Shown in pieces: positions 21,143-31,255 of a DNA stretch of 64,000 nt (positions within the stretch are counted from its first letter, which is position 1; each line of letters starts with the position of its first letter). Under the pieces are notes generated by a model. The model was given only the letters and a program-made list of their open reading frames with translations, ran no database searches and was not told where the DNA came from. Both the position numbers and the translations under genes were made by a program. Origin of the DNA: Pyropia yezoensis (Eukaryota > Rhodophyta > Bangiophyceae > Bangiales > Bangiaceae); contig CM020619.1 in the NCBI GenBank assembly GCA_009829735.1, positions 19,473,816-19,537,815 of the forward strand, written 5' to 3'.

Positions 21143-22077
21143 AGGCCGACCAGCCGCCACACGGCGGCGGGCTCCCCAAAGCCCCCCGACACGACCAGCG
21201 TGAGCGTGTCGCCGCGGAGCGCCGCGGAAAACCCATTGTTGGTCGCCCCCATCGTCGGGCCCGCCCCCGCCGGGGTCACCCGCCGCCACGACCCCGCGTC
21301 CAGGTCAAAGCGCCACACCTGCTGTGGCTCTGCCGCGCCGGCCGCATCCCCCGCCGCCGCGCCCTGCGACGGCCGGGGGAGGAGGTAGAGGGCGCGCTCG
21401 GCGGGGGCGGCGAGCAGCGCCTGCGACCGCTCCCGCGTGTTGCCATCCTCGCCGCAGGGGGCGGGCCCGGCGGCGCGGTCGCACGGGCCAAAGCGGTCGC
21501 CCTGCCCGCCCGCCAGGCGCGCCCACGTGGCCGTCGCCGGGTCGTACTCGTACAGGTAGGTGGACACGTCAAAGGGGGTCACCGCCACGACGCCGCCATA
21601 CAGCCACAGGCGACCGCCCAGGGCGCCGTCTGTGTCGGCGGCGGGGAGGCCGCCCCAAACGACGGGCGGCACGACCGCCGCGTTGCCGCGCACGCCAACG
21701 ACGCCACGGGCGGCGGCGACGGCGGCCGCCGGCCCGCTCTCGTTGGCCGACTTGATCAGCGTCCACCCCGCCCCCGCCCCGCCCGTCACAACGGCGCCGG
21801 TGCGGGCGGCGCCGTCAAAGCGGTAAAAGGTGGTGACGGCCTCATCATTGGCGGCGAGGAGGGAGTAGACGCCCGACGGGGCGGCCCAGCCGGTCACCTC
21901 GTTGATGTTGGTGACCGAGCCGTCGTTTTGCGCGTCGGCCGACGCAGACGAGAGGTTGCCGCCGAGGTAGGCCCACGCCCACGGCGCCGACAATGGCGGT
22001 GCCCCGGCTGGCGTCGCCGCGGCGGTCGACGCGGCAGCGACGGCGGCAGCGAGGAGGAGCAGCGTCAGTGGGGCCAC
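19990..22077 (-). CDS. Secreted kelch-type protein with Ser-Pro linker and two CBM1 modules
   Basis: A frame of 695 residues. It begins with a hydrophobic signal sequence ([20 protein letters not shown]), then ~480 residues with kelch/beta-propeller character ([52 protein letters not shown]). A (Ser-Pro)n linker of about 100 residues follows, then two CBM1 modules: [12 protein letters not shown]...LNDYYSQC (616-646) and [12 protein letters not shown]...SEWWSQC (659-691). The linker-plus-CBM1 tail is typical of secreted cellulose-binding proteins, so it probably works in the wall. No galactose-oxidase copper motif was seen, so enzyme activity is not claimed. The first codon of the frame is GTG; the likely true start is the ATG at 22133, out of frame because of a 15-G run (22108-22122) that would need one more or two fewer bases. 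Confidence 0.82.
20241..20568 (+). repeat. GGGGAC/GGGGGCGG array (Ser-Pro linker DNA, G-quadruplex-prone)
   Basis: Tandem GACGGGGACGGGGGCGGGGGCGG-like units on the plus strand encode the (SP)n/(P)n linker of the kelch-CBM1 protein on the minus strand. The dense, regularly spaced G runs lie on the non-template strand of that gene's complement and could form quadruplexes. Confidence 0.8.
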
Positions 22078-22133
22078 CGTAGCCGACGTCCGGCAGCGGC
22101 GGACGGCGGGGGGGGGGGGGGGCGGCTTGTCAT

Positions 22134-23028
22134 GACGCAGGGAGGCCGCTCAGAGGCGGTGCCACGTTGTAGATGAAAGGAGTCTGGGGGACGGGGTGGG
22201 AGCCAGATGTGGGACAAGCAGCGCCACGCAGTGGAGGGTGGGACGGAAGCTGACGGACGGGCCGCAGACCATCGAGTCAGCCCTCACATATATGGTGAAC
22301 ACGCCAAGCCGCGCCTCCATCGCTAGCGACGCGCTGGGCGCCCGTACACTGACAGGACTCCGACATTGAGAGGGATAGTGGCAGTCGCCAGCCAACGACG
22401 CGATGCCACCAGGCAGAGGTATCCTTTGACCGACAGTTCACAGATGTGGAAGCGTGGCGGCGCATCGCTCGACAGCCCAAAGGGGCCTCGAGACACACTT
22501 GACAGCGAAGCGTGATGGACGACGTTGAGCACATTCTTCTGCTTTAGTTGAAAAGTGCTCATCGAAAGCACATGAAACTTTTGACGCGTCCGTTGCATTA
22601 CTTGCTTTTTTTAGATCTCCACGGAAACAAGAGGTTTCGCCGAGATCTCCTCGGATGAGGCTGCTGACAGTGAGGACGTCAGCTTTGGTAAAGAAATAGG
22701 TGAGGCACTCTAAAGCCGCCTGAACAAAGCAATGGTTGGTCGTTGAGCAGCTGATAACAGTTCTCGACCAATGGGGTGACATCGGGTGCCTTTATTAATT
22801 AGATAGTTACATCACGTCTCGGTCTCGGTCTGCCAGGACAGAATTCAGCGAATTAGCAAAAAGATCAAACATGGTCGATATTAATCACGTGTCACTGAGA
22901 GTGCAGAGAATCATCGCCTGATCAGCCACCGGGAAGCGCTCACACGGTTGGCAAGGAACGCAACTCCCGACATCACGCAGATACGCATGGACTGGATACG
23001 ACTGCCCGGGCGGGGGGCAGGCGCCCCG
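22134..23028. other. Lower-G/C intergenic region
   Basis: Composition drops markedly between about 22330 and 22930. The region lies upstream of the kelch-CBM1 gene (-) and downstream of the hydrolase gene (-), so it should contain a promoter and a 3' end. A minus-strand frame at 22438-22782 gives 114 residues of ordinary composition (SHWSRTVISCSTTNHC) with no recognisable domain; it may be old transposon sequence. Confidence 0.45.
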
Positions 23029-24295
23029 TCAGTAAGGCGGCAGCACCCGCCGCAGGGCGCGCCAGGATGCGCTCGCGACGGAGCCAACGGCGGCGGCACC
23101 CCCCCCCAGCACCCCCCCCACGACGCGGGTGGCCCCACCAACGGCGCCGCCAATGGCGCGGCCGAGGCCCCAGCCGTCGCTCGCCACGGCGCCACCGCCG
23201 CCACCCCCGGCGGGCGATGGCCCCGCCACCGCCGCGTACGCCGTCGACGGCACGTCTGTGAGGACGGCCTCCCACACCAGGTGGCTGACCGGGTCGTCGG
23301 CAATGTCCATGTGGGAGCCCACCACGTCCCACAGCCCCCCCGCGCCCTCGTCCACAAACTTGCGCGCGTCGACGCTGAGCAGCGCCCCCGGCGTCAGGCC
23401 GTAGGACTGGACCGCATCGACCATGACTGTGTGGCGCGCCGCGGGGATGGCCGGCGCGAGGTCTGCGTCCGCACCCACCGAGCCGAGCGGCGGCCCGTAC
23501 AGGAGGGTGTAGTTGGCCAGCGCCCGGTCGGACGGGGAGTAGGTGAGCGCCACTGCGCCCGCGACGGGCCGGTGGGGGCCTGGCTCCACCACCCGCCGGT
23601 ACGCGCCGCCGCGGCGGAGCGCCGCCGTCGGCACCGCCGCCTGGATGAGCGCCAGCGAGTGGAGGCGCGCCGGCAGCGACGAGGTGCCCCGCCGGGGGCC
23701 GAGTGCCGCACCACACACCATGTGCGCCCCAAGGCTATGAGGCCCAGCGCACGTGCGTCCCACAGGAATGAGGGGGCAATGCAACCAAAACGCGGGGAGG
23801 GGGGGGGGGGGGGGGGAGGAGCAGAAGAGCACCATGCGGGCAAGGAGAGGGGCGACAAACAGGCCGACCGCCGAGGGGGATTGTCAGTGAATGGCGCCCT
23901 ATCGCGCGGGGGACAGAAAGCCGCCCTCTGGCCCCCCCTCAAACGGTCCGTGCCACCCCTGCAGCAACGGCGCTGTCGATCAAAGGGGAGCCCCCGCCGG
24001 CACACGCCGTGCACGCGCCCCCCCCCCTTCCCTTCCCCTTCCCGCGGGCACCCCCGCCGCACGCACGTACCTGTGGCCAATGGCGTGGAACTTGACCGCC
24101 CCTGCGCGCGCCCGCTCCGCCCCAGCCGCATCCATGAGCGCCGCCACCAGCTGGTGGACGGCGGTGCGGCCCAGGTGCGCCGCCCGCCGCTGAAAGGCCG
24201 CAAACACCACATCCGACAGCGGTCGCAGCAGCAGCCGCAGCGGCGCAAAGAGGGTGCCCCCGCTGGCGGGCGACGCGGCCGCCGCCGTCGCCGTC

Positions 24296-24335
<40 letters not shown>

Positions 24336-25325
24336 CGTCCACATTCGCGTCGCCGCTGGGCGGGGGGGGGGGCTCCCCCGTCCCCGCCTCTGCGGCGGCC
24401 TCGAGGCGGAACGCCGCCGCCGCCCGGGCGCCATCGTCCGCACCGCCGGTGGCGCCGCCGTCCTCGTCTTCCGACAGGGGCTCCAGCGCCGCCCCCACCG
24501 CCGCCAGCGCGTCAATGGTCGCCGCGGGCAGCGTCGCGTCACCGTCGGCGGCGGGGGCGGGTGACTCAGCGCTGCTCCACGCCGCCACCGCGGCCGCCAC
24601 GCGCCCTCCGCCGCCGCCACCGCCGCCGCCGCCGCCGCCAGCCGCTGCCCCCCCCCCCCCCCCCCCCCCTTTTTCGCCGCCGACGCCGCGGCGGTCGCGG
24701 CGGCCACCACCCCCGCCGCCGCGGCCGGCTCAACCATCGACTGGGCCAGGGTGGCCAACGCCGCCGCGGCAGCCGGGTTGGCCCGCACCCGCGCGGCGTC
24801 GTCGGCGTCGAGCGCCGCCGCCAGCTCGTCGGCCTTGGCGCCGACCACGGCGGCGGTGGCGTCGGCCGCCGCCGCCGCCGCCGCCGCCGCCGTCCCCGGC
24901 GGCGGCGCGCCGCCCGCGTCGAGGGCGGTCGTGAGGACGGCGGCGGGGAGGTCCGCGCCCCCCGTGTCCCCAAACTTGGACGGCCACTGCACGCCAATGA
25001 GCAGCGGGTTGAACGCGGCGCCGTCGCTGTCGCCGCCGCCGCCGCCGCCGCCGCGCACCTTTGCGGCACGACGGATGTCGGCGCTGTCATCGGCCATGGC
25101 GCCCATCCACCGGACGTAGCTGTTGTGCGCGTCCGCGGCAGAGGTGTTCCACCCGTGGCACACGATGAATACGTCGGTGACGGGGCGGGTGCGGCGGGCC
25201 AGGCGGGTCGCCAGCTGCGCCGACATGAGCGGCTCACCGTCTGCCTCGGGCTGCTCCTCTCCGCGTGCGTTGTAGGAGATGAGGAAGTAGTGGAGGCCGG
25301 GCGTCTTGAGCGGTAGGACCGGCAT
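23029..25325 (-). CDS. Lipase-like alpha/beta hydrolase (two exons, frame break at a poly-G run)
   Basis: The gene starts at the ATG at 25325 (MPVLPLKTPGLHYFLISYN). Exon 1 runs to 24071 and exon 2 from 23734 to the TGA at 23029; the intron is GTACGT...CATAG. Roughly 650 residues. Exon 1 begins with the strand and oxyanion-hole loop VFIVCHGWN (53-60) and LLIGVQWPS. A long Ala/Gly-rich insert follows, then a helical segment (LFAPLRLLLRPLSDVVFAAFQRRAAHLG). The nucleophile elbow GHSLGAH is made by the splice: exon 1 supplies FHAIGH-AG and exon 2 C-LGAHM, completing the Ser codon. Exon 2 holds a likely acid loop (LTYSPSDRALANY) and a likely catalytic His (VVGSHMDI). A membrane-binding-like Gly/Ala tail (GAVGGATRVVGGVLGG) ends the protein. 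The frame changes inside exon 1 at the 22-base run 24648-24669. Substrate unknown; lipid or ester hydrolysis is inferred. Confidence 0.72.
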
Positions 25326-26782
25326 GATGGCAATGGATGAGGGCGTGGGGGGGGGGGGGGAAGGGGGGACGCAAAAAGGCGGGGGCAGGCGGCAAGGGAC
25401 AGGGGAGGGGAGATGGAGGAGAGGGGACAGGCCAGGAGGGGAGGGCGGGTCAACCCGACTGCTTGGGGGAGAAAAACCAGACACCCGCCTCGGGGGGCAG
25501 GCGGACACAGCACGCCGCGGGGACGGGCGGCGGTCCGAGCCGCTGGGTCCAACAGCGGGGGCAAGGCAGGGAAGACGGTGGCGCCCGCCGCGCCGGGCCT
25601 CCAGCAGCAGCGGGAGACAAAGGCCACCGCCGGGGGAGTCGCGGCCGTTGGCAACGGCAGCGGGTGCGCGCGCGCGCCCCTCAAGAACGTCGCACAGAGC
25701 ACCTTCTGCCCCCCTTCCGCTGCGCAGGGGAGCGGGGCACTGCGCACCATAGCGCACCTCGCACGAGCCCCGCGTTTTCATCCCCCCCCGACCCCCACCA
25801 CTCCTACGCCTCCCACCTTGCCGAGGCCCCCCTGGCGCACCGCTGGGCGCCGCGTCTCCTCCCATTGCTGCTGGCGCGGGGACCACCCCCCCCCAAAGGA
25901 CTCCCCCGACACATGTGGCTGTCGGCTGGCCGGGAACCCTACAAGGGACCCCCCCGCGGCCTTGACGCGCGGTCGTGACGTGGACCACAGCAGAGCATCC
26001 ACAGGAGGGGACGACGGCGGCGCATGTGTCGCCCGTCACGACTCGCCAGCCCCGCAGCTGCCGTCCAGTAAGCTGCGAGCGCGGAGACATGCACACCCAG
26101 AAGGGCAAAGTGGGTGCGCGCCCGCCCCTCACAGGTCCACCCTGAGACAGCCGACCGTGCGGGCCTCGGAGCTGGTGCTGACATCAGTGTCCTTGGTTCG
26201 AAAATCTGTACTTCTTTTCCGTAGTTTTTCTACTCTTTCGTGCAGAGAACAGCGCGGCAGGGCGACAAGCCACTGCTCGACTGGCCTTCGTCGCCGCGTA
26301 CATACGCACGCGCGTCGTACAGAGGACGAGAGCGGTAGGCATCCTGAAACATACACACCTCCTCCATGCTGCATGGTCAAAGTGCACGACCATCGAGGGC
26401 GCTACAAAAAAAGAAAAGTACAAAGCGTGCGCCACCGCATCCCATACTGCGCTCTGGCCTTGCGGGTGGTGCGAAGAGTGCCCCGAGCCCGTTGCAGCAC
26501 TCCGCGAGTGGACACACAACGGTGGTGTGCCGCAATGGTCCCGACCCCTGCACACCCCCGCCCTCTACCTACGCGCGGACGGGGTCGTTGGCGACCAAGG
26601 TGTAGCTGCCGCCGCTGCAGCGATTCACCACGCGCAGCTGCCCGAGCGACGCGGGGCTGCCCGCCCCCAAAGCGACGATAGTCAAAAGGGGGCCAAGGAC
26701 GCGAGCTACCCTACCCCAGTCCATGCTCCCATCCCCCCCCCCGCCCCCCCCCCCAGCACCATCCAGCTCAACGCCCCCCTCT
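25326..26782. other. Intergenic region upstream of the hydrolase gene
   Basis: G/C-rich near the hydrolase start, AT-richer between 26180 and 26420. ORFs on both strands lack domains. It should hold the hydrolase promoter and the 3' end of the large gene that follows (both minus strand). Confidence 0.45.
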
Positions 26783-29700
26783 CTACTCCCACCGGTCTGG
26801 CAACAGGGCTGGCTGGTGACCCCCACTGGCCGCCGGCCGCGGCCGCACCGACGTGTCCACCACCCACTGGTCCGCCGGGTCCGTGTCTCCTACTTGTGGT
26901 ACCCGCTTGACCAGCCGCGGGTCGCTCGGTCGGGACCGCCGCCGCTTGACCGATGGCGACTCGTCCTTTTCGAGAGCACCGTCCGCCTCGCGACGGGCGG
27001 CGGCCGCCGCTGCGGACGCGGCGGCCGCCGCCCGGGATGCGGCCAAGGCGGCCACGCCGGCCCGTTGCGCAGGCGTGAGCGCAGCACGGGGGGGGGAAGA
27101 GGCGGCGGCGACGGCGGCGGCGCGGCGCGGCGTCGAGGCGCCCCAGCTCGCCTGGTCGTCGGCGTGGCCAGACGCCCGCCACTGGTCCGCAGCCGCAGAC
27201 GCGGCGGCGGCAGCGGCGGCAACGGCAGCGGTGACAGCGGGATCGCCTACGCCCCGCCACGTACGGTCGGCGCGTCTCGCAGGAAGCGCGCCGGTTCCAC
27301 GGCGCGCCACCGAGATGCGGCGGGGGCGCGGCGCCGCCGGCATGACGTAGTCCAGAGGGGCGCCCGCCGCGCCCGCCTCCGCCGGGCCCCCTCCCCTCCC
27401 ATCCTGCATAGAATCCTCCTTCTCATCATCGGCTGCATCGGCGTCATAATCCGACTCGTGCAAACCGGGGCCGGGGGCGTCAAGGTAGACGGTTGCTCGG
27501 TTGTGAAGGCCCAACACGTCACCCAGAGAGTCACCAACCGCATCGCTCATCGCGACATCGGCAGCTGTGGGGGTGGGCGTCAACAGCGGGACGTTGGTGT
27601 ACGTGCCCGACGAGGGGCGCGATGAAGGCTGCGACGCGGGCCGTGATGTGGGATGTGATGTCGGGCGCGACGTGGGCCGCGACGCGGTCCGCGACGACGG
27701 CAAAGAACCGCTGCTCACGCCGAAGGCGCTCCCCGCCGCCGCCCCCTCCACAGCAGCGTTCGCAGCAGCGGCTGTTGAAGAGGCAGCACCGCTGCTGCCG
27801 AAGGCATGTAGCGCGCTGGATGATGCCGCGCGGCTGGCGGCCGTCGCCCCCACGCCAATGAGGCACGTGTAAGTGACGTTGCAGCCCAGCTGAAACAAAT
27901 ACGCGGTACAGTCGTCCACCTTGGACTGCCCGCGGGCGGCGGTAAGCTTGTAGCGGCTGGCCAAGGCGCGCAGGCTCCGTGCCGCAGCATCGGGCATGAC
28001 GACGACGCCGGACTCGAGACTCTCAATCTCTGCGTCTGTCTCGGCTGCCTTGGACGTGTACTTGGCCACCTCCTTGCGTTCTTTGACAATCGCGTTGGTG
28101 AGCTTGTTGAACAGCCCGAAAGGCCACTCGACCTTTGGCCCCCCCGGCACTTCGAGCGCCTCCTTGAGATCCAAAAAGCGACCCCGACAAACGCCCATAG
28201 CCTCTTGCGCCTCCTGCGCACGCTTGTTAATGTGGTGGTGCGCGGTGGCAAGAATATGCGAGAAGTGACCGTCCACGGCGTTGCAAGGAGAGCGCGCGCA
28301 AGGGTGGGCCTTTGCATTCTTTGCCAGCAGCATAAGCGCCTTGGGCGTGTCGGGCAGCGGCACCTCAACCGGAGGGGGGTGCGGGGCGCCCAGCCACTTC
28401 CACACGTCCTCAAGCCGGTCGGGCACCCCATCGGTGGTGGCGACAGAGAGGGAAGGGGAGGAAGGCAGTGCGGCAGAGGCCATCCCGCGTTGCGGAGTTC
28501 GACCACCGCCCACGTGTGCGGGCGGCACCCGGCGCCGGTCCTGACCGCCGGCAGCCTCAGCGTGCAACGCAAGCGGTGTGACAGAGGACGCAAGTGGCTC
28601 GCCGCCCGCCAAACGTGGAGAATCGGGGGGGCGCCCCCCTTCTGCATGGTCACCATTGCGGTGCGCGTGCTTCGAACGCCGAATGCGCAACTCGGCAACC
28701 TTCAGCTCGGCGCGGAGCGCTGAGGCCTCTGCCTGTGCATCGGCGACTGCCCTATAAAGGCGCTTCATATCCACCTGGAGCGAGCTGCAAGAAGCGCAGG
28801 GAGGCACCTCATGGCCGCAACGAGTGCATAACACAAGCGGGGGGGAAAGCTCTTCCCAGTCTGTCTCGGACGCCGAAGGTGGAGCGGACCTGCGGTCCGT
28901 TCGCGAACCGAGCTCCGCCGTCGCGCCTGTGGGTGCGACCGTTGAACCCGGCTCGGCCGAGGCCGTCGCGCCAGGTGCGGGTGCGGCAGCAGACGCCAGA
29001 CTTGCGGCGCGGTCCGCCCATTCGGCCACCCGAGCACGCTCTTCGGACCGCTGCCGCAAAGAAAACTGCTCTGGGGGCGCCGACACCGACGCTGTGTCAC
29101 CGAGGCCAGACGATACGGCGCCATCGCCTGTGCGTCCGGAGGAGGGCCCGCCTGCTGACGGCGTAGCGGCACTGGCAATACCATCACTGCTACCGCTCTT
29201 GGGTACAGTCGCACCGGCGGGGGGCACTCCGCCGCCTCGCCGAGACGGCGTGCCAGCATGAGGCGCTGCGGCCGCGGCCTCGGCCGCCTGTCGCTGCGCT
29301 TCGCCACCCACATGCTGGCGAGAAAAGCGGTCGGTCATCTCAACAAGGTCCGGTCCAATGCCGGCGTGCGCGCGGCCAACGCCGCCACCACCCATGGCCG
29401 ACAGTGCTGCCGCAGCCGCTGCCTCTGCATCCGCCGCACCCGCCTTGGCATGTCGCTGACGAGTCCGCGCCGCCTCAGCAGCTACCGCCGCCGCGTAGTG
29501 CAGCTCGACGCCAGCATCACTAGCAGTTGCCGTCGCGGTAGTTAACGGGGCTTTTGCCCTCGTTCGGTCCGCCGGGTCGCCAGTCGGAAATGGTGGCGCC
29601 GAGCGCCGCTGCCGCGGCCGAGGCGGCGCAGCCCCAGGTGACGGATGCCGTGACAGCCGCCCCCGACGTGACGTGTAAGACGATGGGGACGGGGAAGGCC

Positions 29701-30952
29701 GTGGCGGGGGATGCCGCGACATTGAACGTAACGGCGATGGCGTCGGCGACAGCGGCCGATGTGGCGGCATGGAGGACGACGGCGACGACAACATTGCGGG
29801 TGCCGGCTGCTGAGATGGCCGCATTGTCCCCCGCAGCGGCAGCGGCAGCGGCGGCAACGCTGGTGTTGAGGACAATGGGGGTGGCGGCTGCTGAGTCGGC
29901 CGCAACGGTACCCGCAGGGGAGGCAGCGGCAACGGCAGCAACGGCAGGGGCGACGGCGGTCGCGGCTGAGTCGGCGACAGCGACGGCGGCGGCATGTTCG
30001 CCACACCCAGAGGAGGCGGACTGGGCTCTGACGGCGGCACACCCGATGGCCCGATGCTGGCAAGAAGCTCCGGCGTGAGAGACATCTCAACGGGGTCAGG
30101 TAGTGTCACGGTGGCAGCGTCGCACAGGAAGCTGCTGTCTGCGGCCACTGCCTCTGACGGTGAATTCGATGGCATAAAGGCCATCACGTCTGAACCGACC
30201 CGCAGTAGATCCCCAGCGGACCCGCCCAGGCCGCCTCCCACGGAAGGGGACCGCGACCGCCTTGGCCGTGGGGGGAGCGACGAGCCGTGGCCGGTGCCGC
30301 CACACCCGTCACGCCCAGCGACACCCCCGCCACCGCCAACCATTACGGGGGAGGGAAAGGCCATCGCATTCGTCGGCACCGGCGGGGATGGGGTCACACT
30401 CACGGATGGTGAGATCAGCGGGGAGAGGAGGCCCCGCGGAACCCGATAGAGCATGGGTCGCCCAGAGTAGGGCGCGACGCTCATGGGCAGCATCCCCGTC
30501 AAAGACACCCGCGGGGAGATGGCCATAGCCGACGCCGCCGCCGCTGCAGCCGCCGGCCCTGATCCCGTTGAGCTGTACGACACCCGCGGCGACGGCCCAA
30601 TGTCGCCCACAGCGGCGGCGAGCCCCCGAGGGCCAGGTGTACCCGCCACCATGTCTGGGATCAGCGGTGAGAAAAGCATCGGGTCGCCGGGGGGGCCGAG
30701 CGGGGATATCGGCATCGGTTCCCCGGACCCGAACGACCCCATCGACTCGATAGAGAGCCTTGGCACGTTGGCCATGGCTTCCCCAGGCGACTGCGGCAGG
30801 CCAGGGCCGGATAGCGCCTCAGCCAGCAGCGACGCGCCAGCAGCGGATTGAAAGGAGCGATCCGAGTACTGAGCGGGAGGGGGGAGGAGAGGCAGCACCG
30901 GGACCGCGCCTGGCCAGGTGGGCGACACGGCCGAGTGCGCCTCAAACGACAT
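26783..30952 (-). CDS. Large single-exon protein of unknown function (1389 residues)
   Basis: An uninterrupted frame from the ATG at 30952 (MSFEAHSAVSPTWPG). The first ~460 residues are Pro/Ser-rich and probably disordered (repeated SPRVS, PLPLPP blocks). 470-660 is Ala-rich with helical stretches. A CxxC-x6-CxxC pair (Cys709, 712, 719, 722; LCTRCGHEVPPCASC) could bind zinc and runs straight into a coiled coil (723-758, VDMKRLYRAVADAQAEASALR). Residues 845-1035 are the best folded-looking part (WKWLGAPHPPPVEVPLPDTP, LMLLAKNAKAHPC, helices to GCNVTYTCLIG). A (SRPT)n stretch lies at 1088-1115, an acidic patch at 1167-1183 (ESDYDADAADDEKEDS), and a basic nuclear-localisation-like KRRRSRP near 1336. 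I recognise no family. The composition suggests a nuclear scaffold or regulator, which is inference. Confidence 0.75.
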   Translation of the reverse strand: MSFEAHSAVSPTWPGAVPVLPLLPPPAQYSDRSFQSAAGASLLAEALSGPGLPQSPGEAMANVPRLSIESMGSFGSGEPMPISPLGPPGDPMLFSPLIPDMVAGTPGPRGLAAAVGDIGPSPRVSYSSTGSGPAAAAAAASAMAISPRVSLTGMLPMSVAPYSGRPMLYRVPRGLLSPLISPSVSVTPSPPVPTNAMAFPSPVMVGGGGGVAGRDGCGGTGHGSSLPPRPRRSRSPSVGGGLGGSAGDLLRVGSDVMAFMPSNSPSEAVAADSSFLCDAATVTLPDPVEMSLTPELLASIGPSGVPPSEPSPPPLGVANMPPPSLSPTQPRPPSPLPLLPLPLPPLRVPLRPTQQPPPPLSSTPALPPLPLPLRGTMRPSQQPAPAMLSSPSSSMPPHRPLSPTPSPLRSMSRHPPPRPSPSPSSYTSRRGRLSRHPSPGAAPPRPRQRRSAPPFPTGDPADRTRAKAPLTTATATASDAGVELHYAAAVAAEAARTRQRHAKAGAADAEAAAAAALSAMGGGGVGRAHAGIGPDLVEMTDRFSRQHVGGEAQRQAAEAAAAAPHAGTPSRRGGGVPPAGATVPKSGSSDGIASAATPSAGGPSSGRTGDGAVSSGLGDTASVSAPPEQFSLRQRSEERARVAEWADRAASLASAAAPAPGATASAEPGSTVAPTGATAELGSRTDRRSAPPSASETDWEELSPPLVLCTRCGHEVPPCASCSSLQVDMKRLYRAVADAQAEASALRAELKVAELRIRRSKHAHRNGDHAEGGRPPDSPRLAGGEPLASSVTPLALHAEAAGGQDRRRVPPAHVGGGRTPQRGMASAALPSSPSLSVATTDGVPDRLEDVWKWLGAPHPPPVEVPLPDTPKALMLLAKNAKAHPCARSPCNAVDGHFSHILATAHHHINKRAQEAQEAMGVCRGRFLDLKEALEVPGGPKVEWPFGLFNKLTNAIVKERKEVAKYTSKAAETDAEIESLESGVVVMPDAAARSLRALASRYKLTAARGQSKVDDCTAYLFQLGCNVTYTCLIGVGATAASRAASSSALHAFGSSGAASSTAAAANAAVEGAAAGSAFGVSSGSLPSSRTASRPTSRPTSHPTSRPASQPSSRPSSGTYTNVPLLTPTPTAADVAMSDAVGDSLGDVLGLHNRATVYLDAPGPGLHESDYDADAADDEKEDSMQDGRGGGPAEAGAAGAPLDYVMPAAPRPRRISVARRGTGALPARRADRTWRGVGDPAVTAAVAAAAAAASAAADQWRASGHADDQASWGASTPRRAAAVAAASSPPRAALTPAQRAGVAALAASRAAAAASAAAAAARREADGALEKDESPSVKRRRSRPSDPRLVKRVPQVGDTDPADQWVVDTSVRPRPAASGGHQPALLPDRWE

Positions 30953-31048
30953 GGCCCGGAACTGCAGGGAACCGGCAAGAGAGACTTGGCGGGCACTGTG
31001 GCGCGAGCGCGTGGCAGCCTGTTAAGTACGGGGTGAGGTGAGGGTAGT

Positions 31049-31255
31049 CAGCGTGCAGCGTCACTCGCAGGCCCCACAAGAAGCGGCCCCTACGGACCAC
31101 GGGTGAAGTGTCGTCCACAAGCCTCCGGTAAAGCGTCTCCCAAAGGCCCTCCGGGTGCAGCGTCCCCCGCAAGCCTCGGGAAGCGCGTCCTCTTCAGGCC
31201 CCAGGCGAAGTGTCCCCCTCAAGCTCCACGAGAAGCCGTAGGCCCCAGCAAGCAC
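31049..31255. repeat. Degenerate ~27-bp tandem repeats
   Basis: Seven or so related units of 22-28 bp with the core AAGCGTCyCCCmCAAGCCTC (AAGTGTCGTCCACAAGCCTC, AAGCGTCTCCCAAAGGCCCTC, CAGCGTCCCCCGCAAGCCTC, AAGTGTCCCCCTCAAGCTCC and so on). The unit length varies, which argues against a coding repeat. Confidence 0.55.

Noticed and set aside
19990..22077. Galactose-oxidase annotation for the kelch-CBM1 protein
   Set aside because: The kelch-like propeller is plausible, but the copper ligands and Tyr-Cys cofactor motif were not found.
19774..22176. 800-residue plus-strand ORF across the kelch-CBM1 gene
   Set aside because: It is the antisense shadow of the minus-strand gene. Its Arg/Gly/His text has no domain, while the minus strand has a signal peptide, kelch motifs and CBM1 modules.
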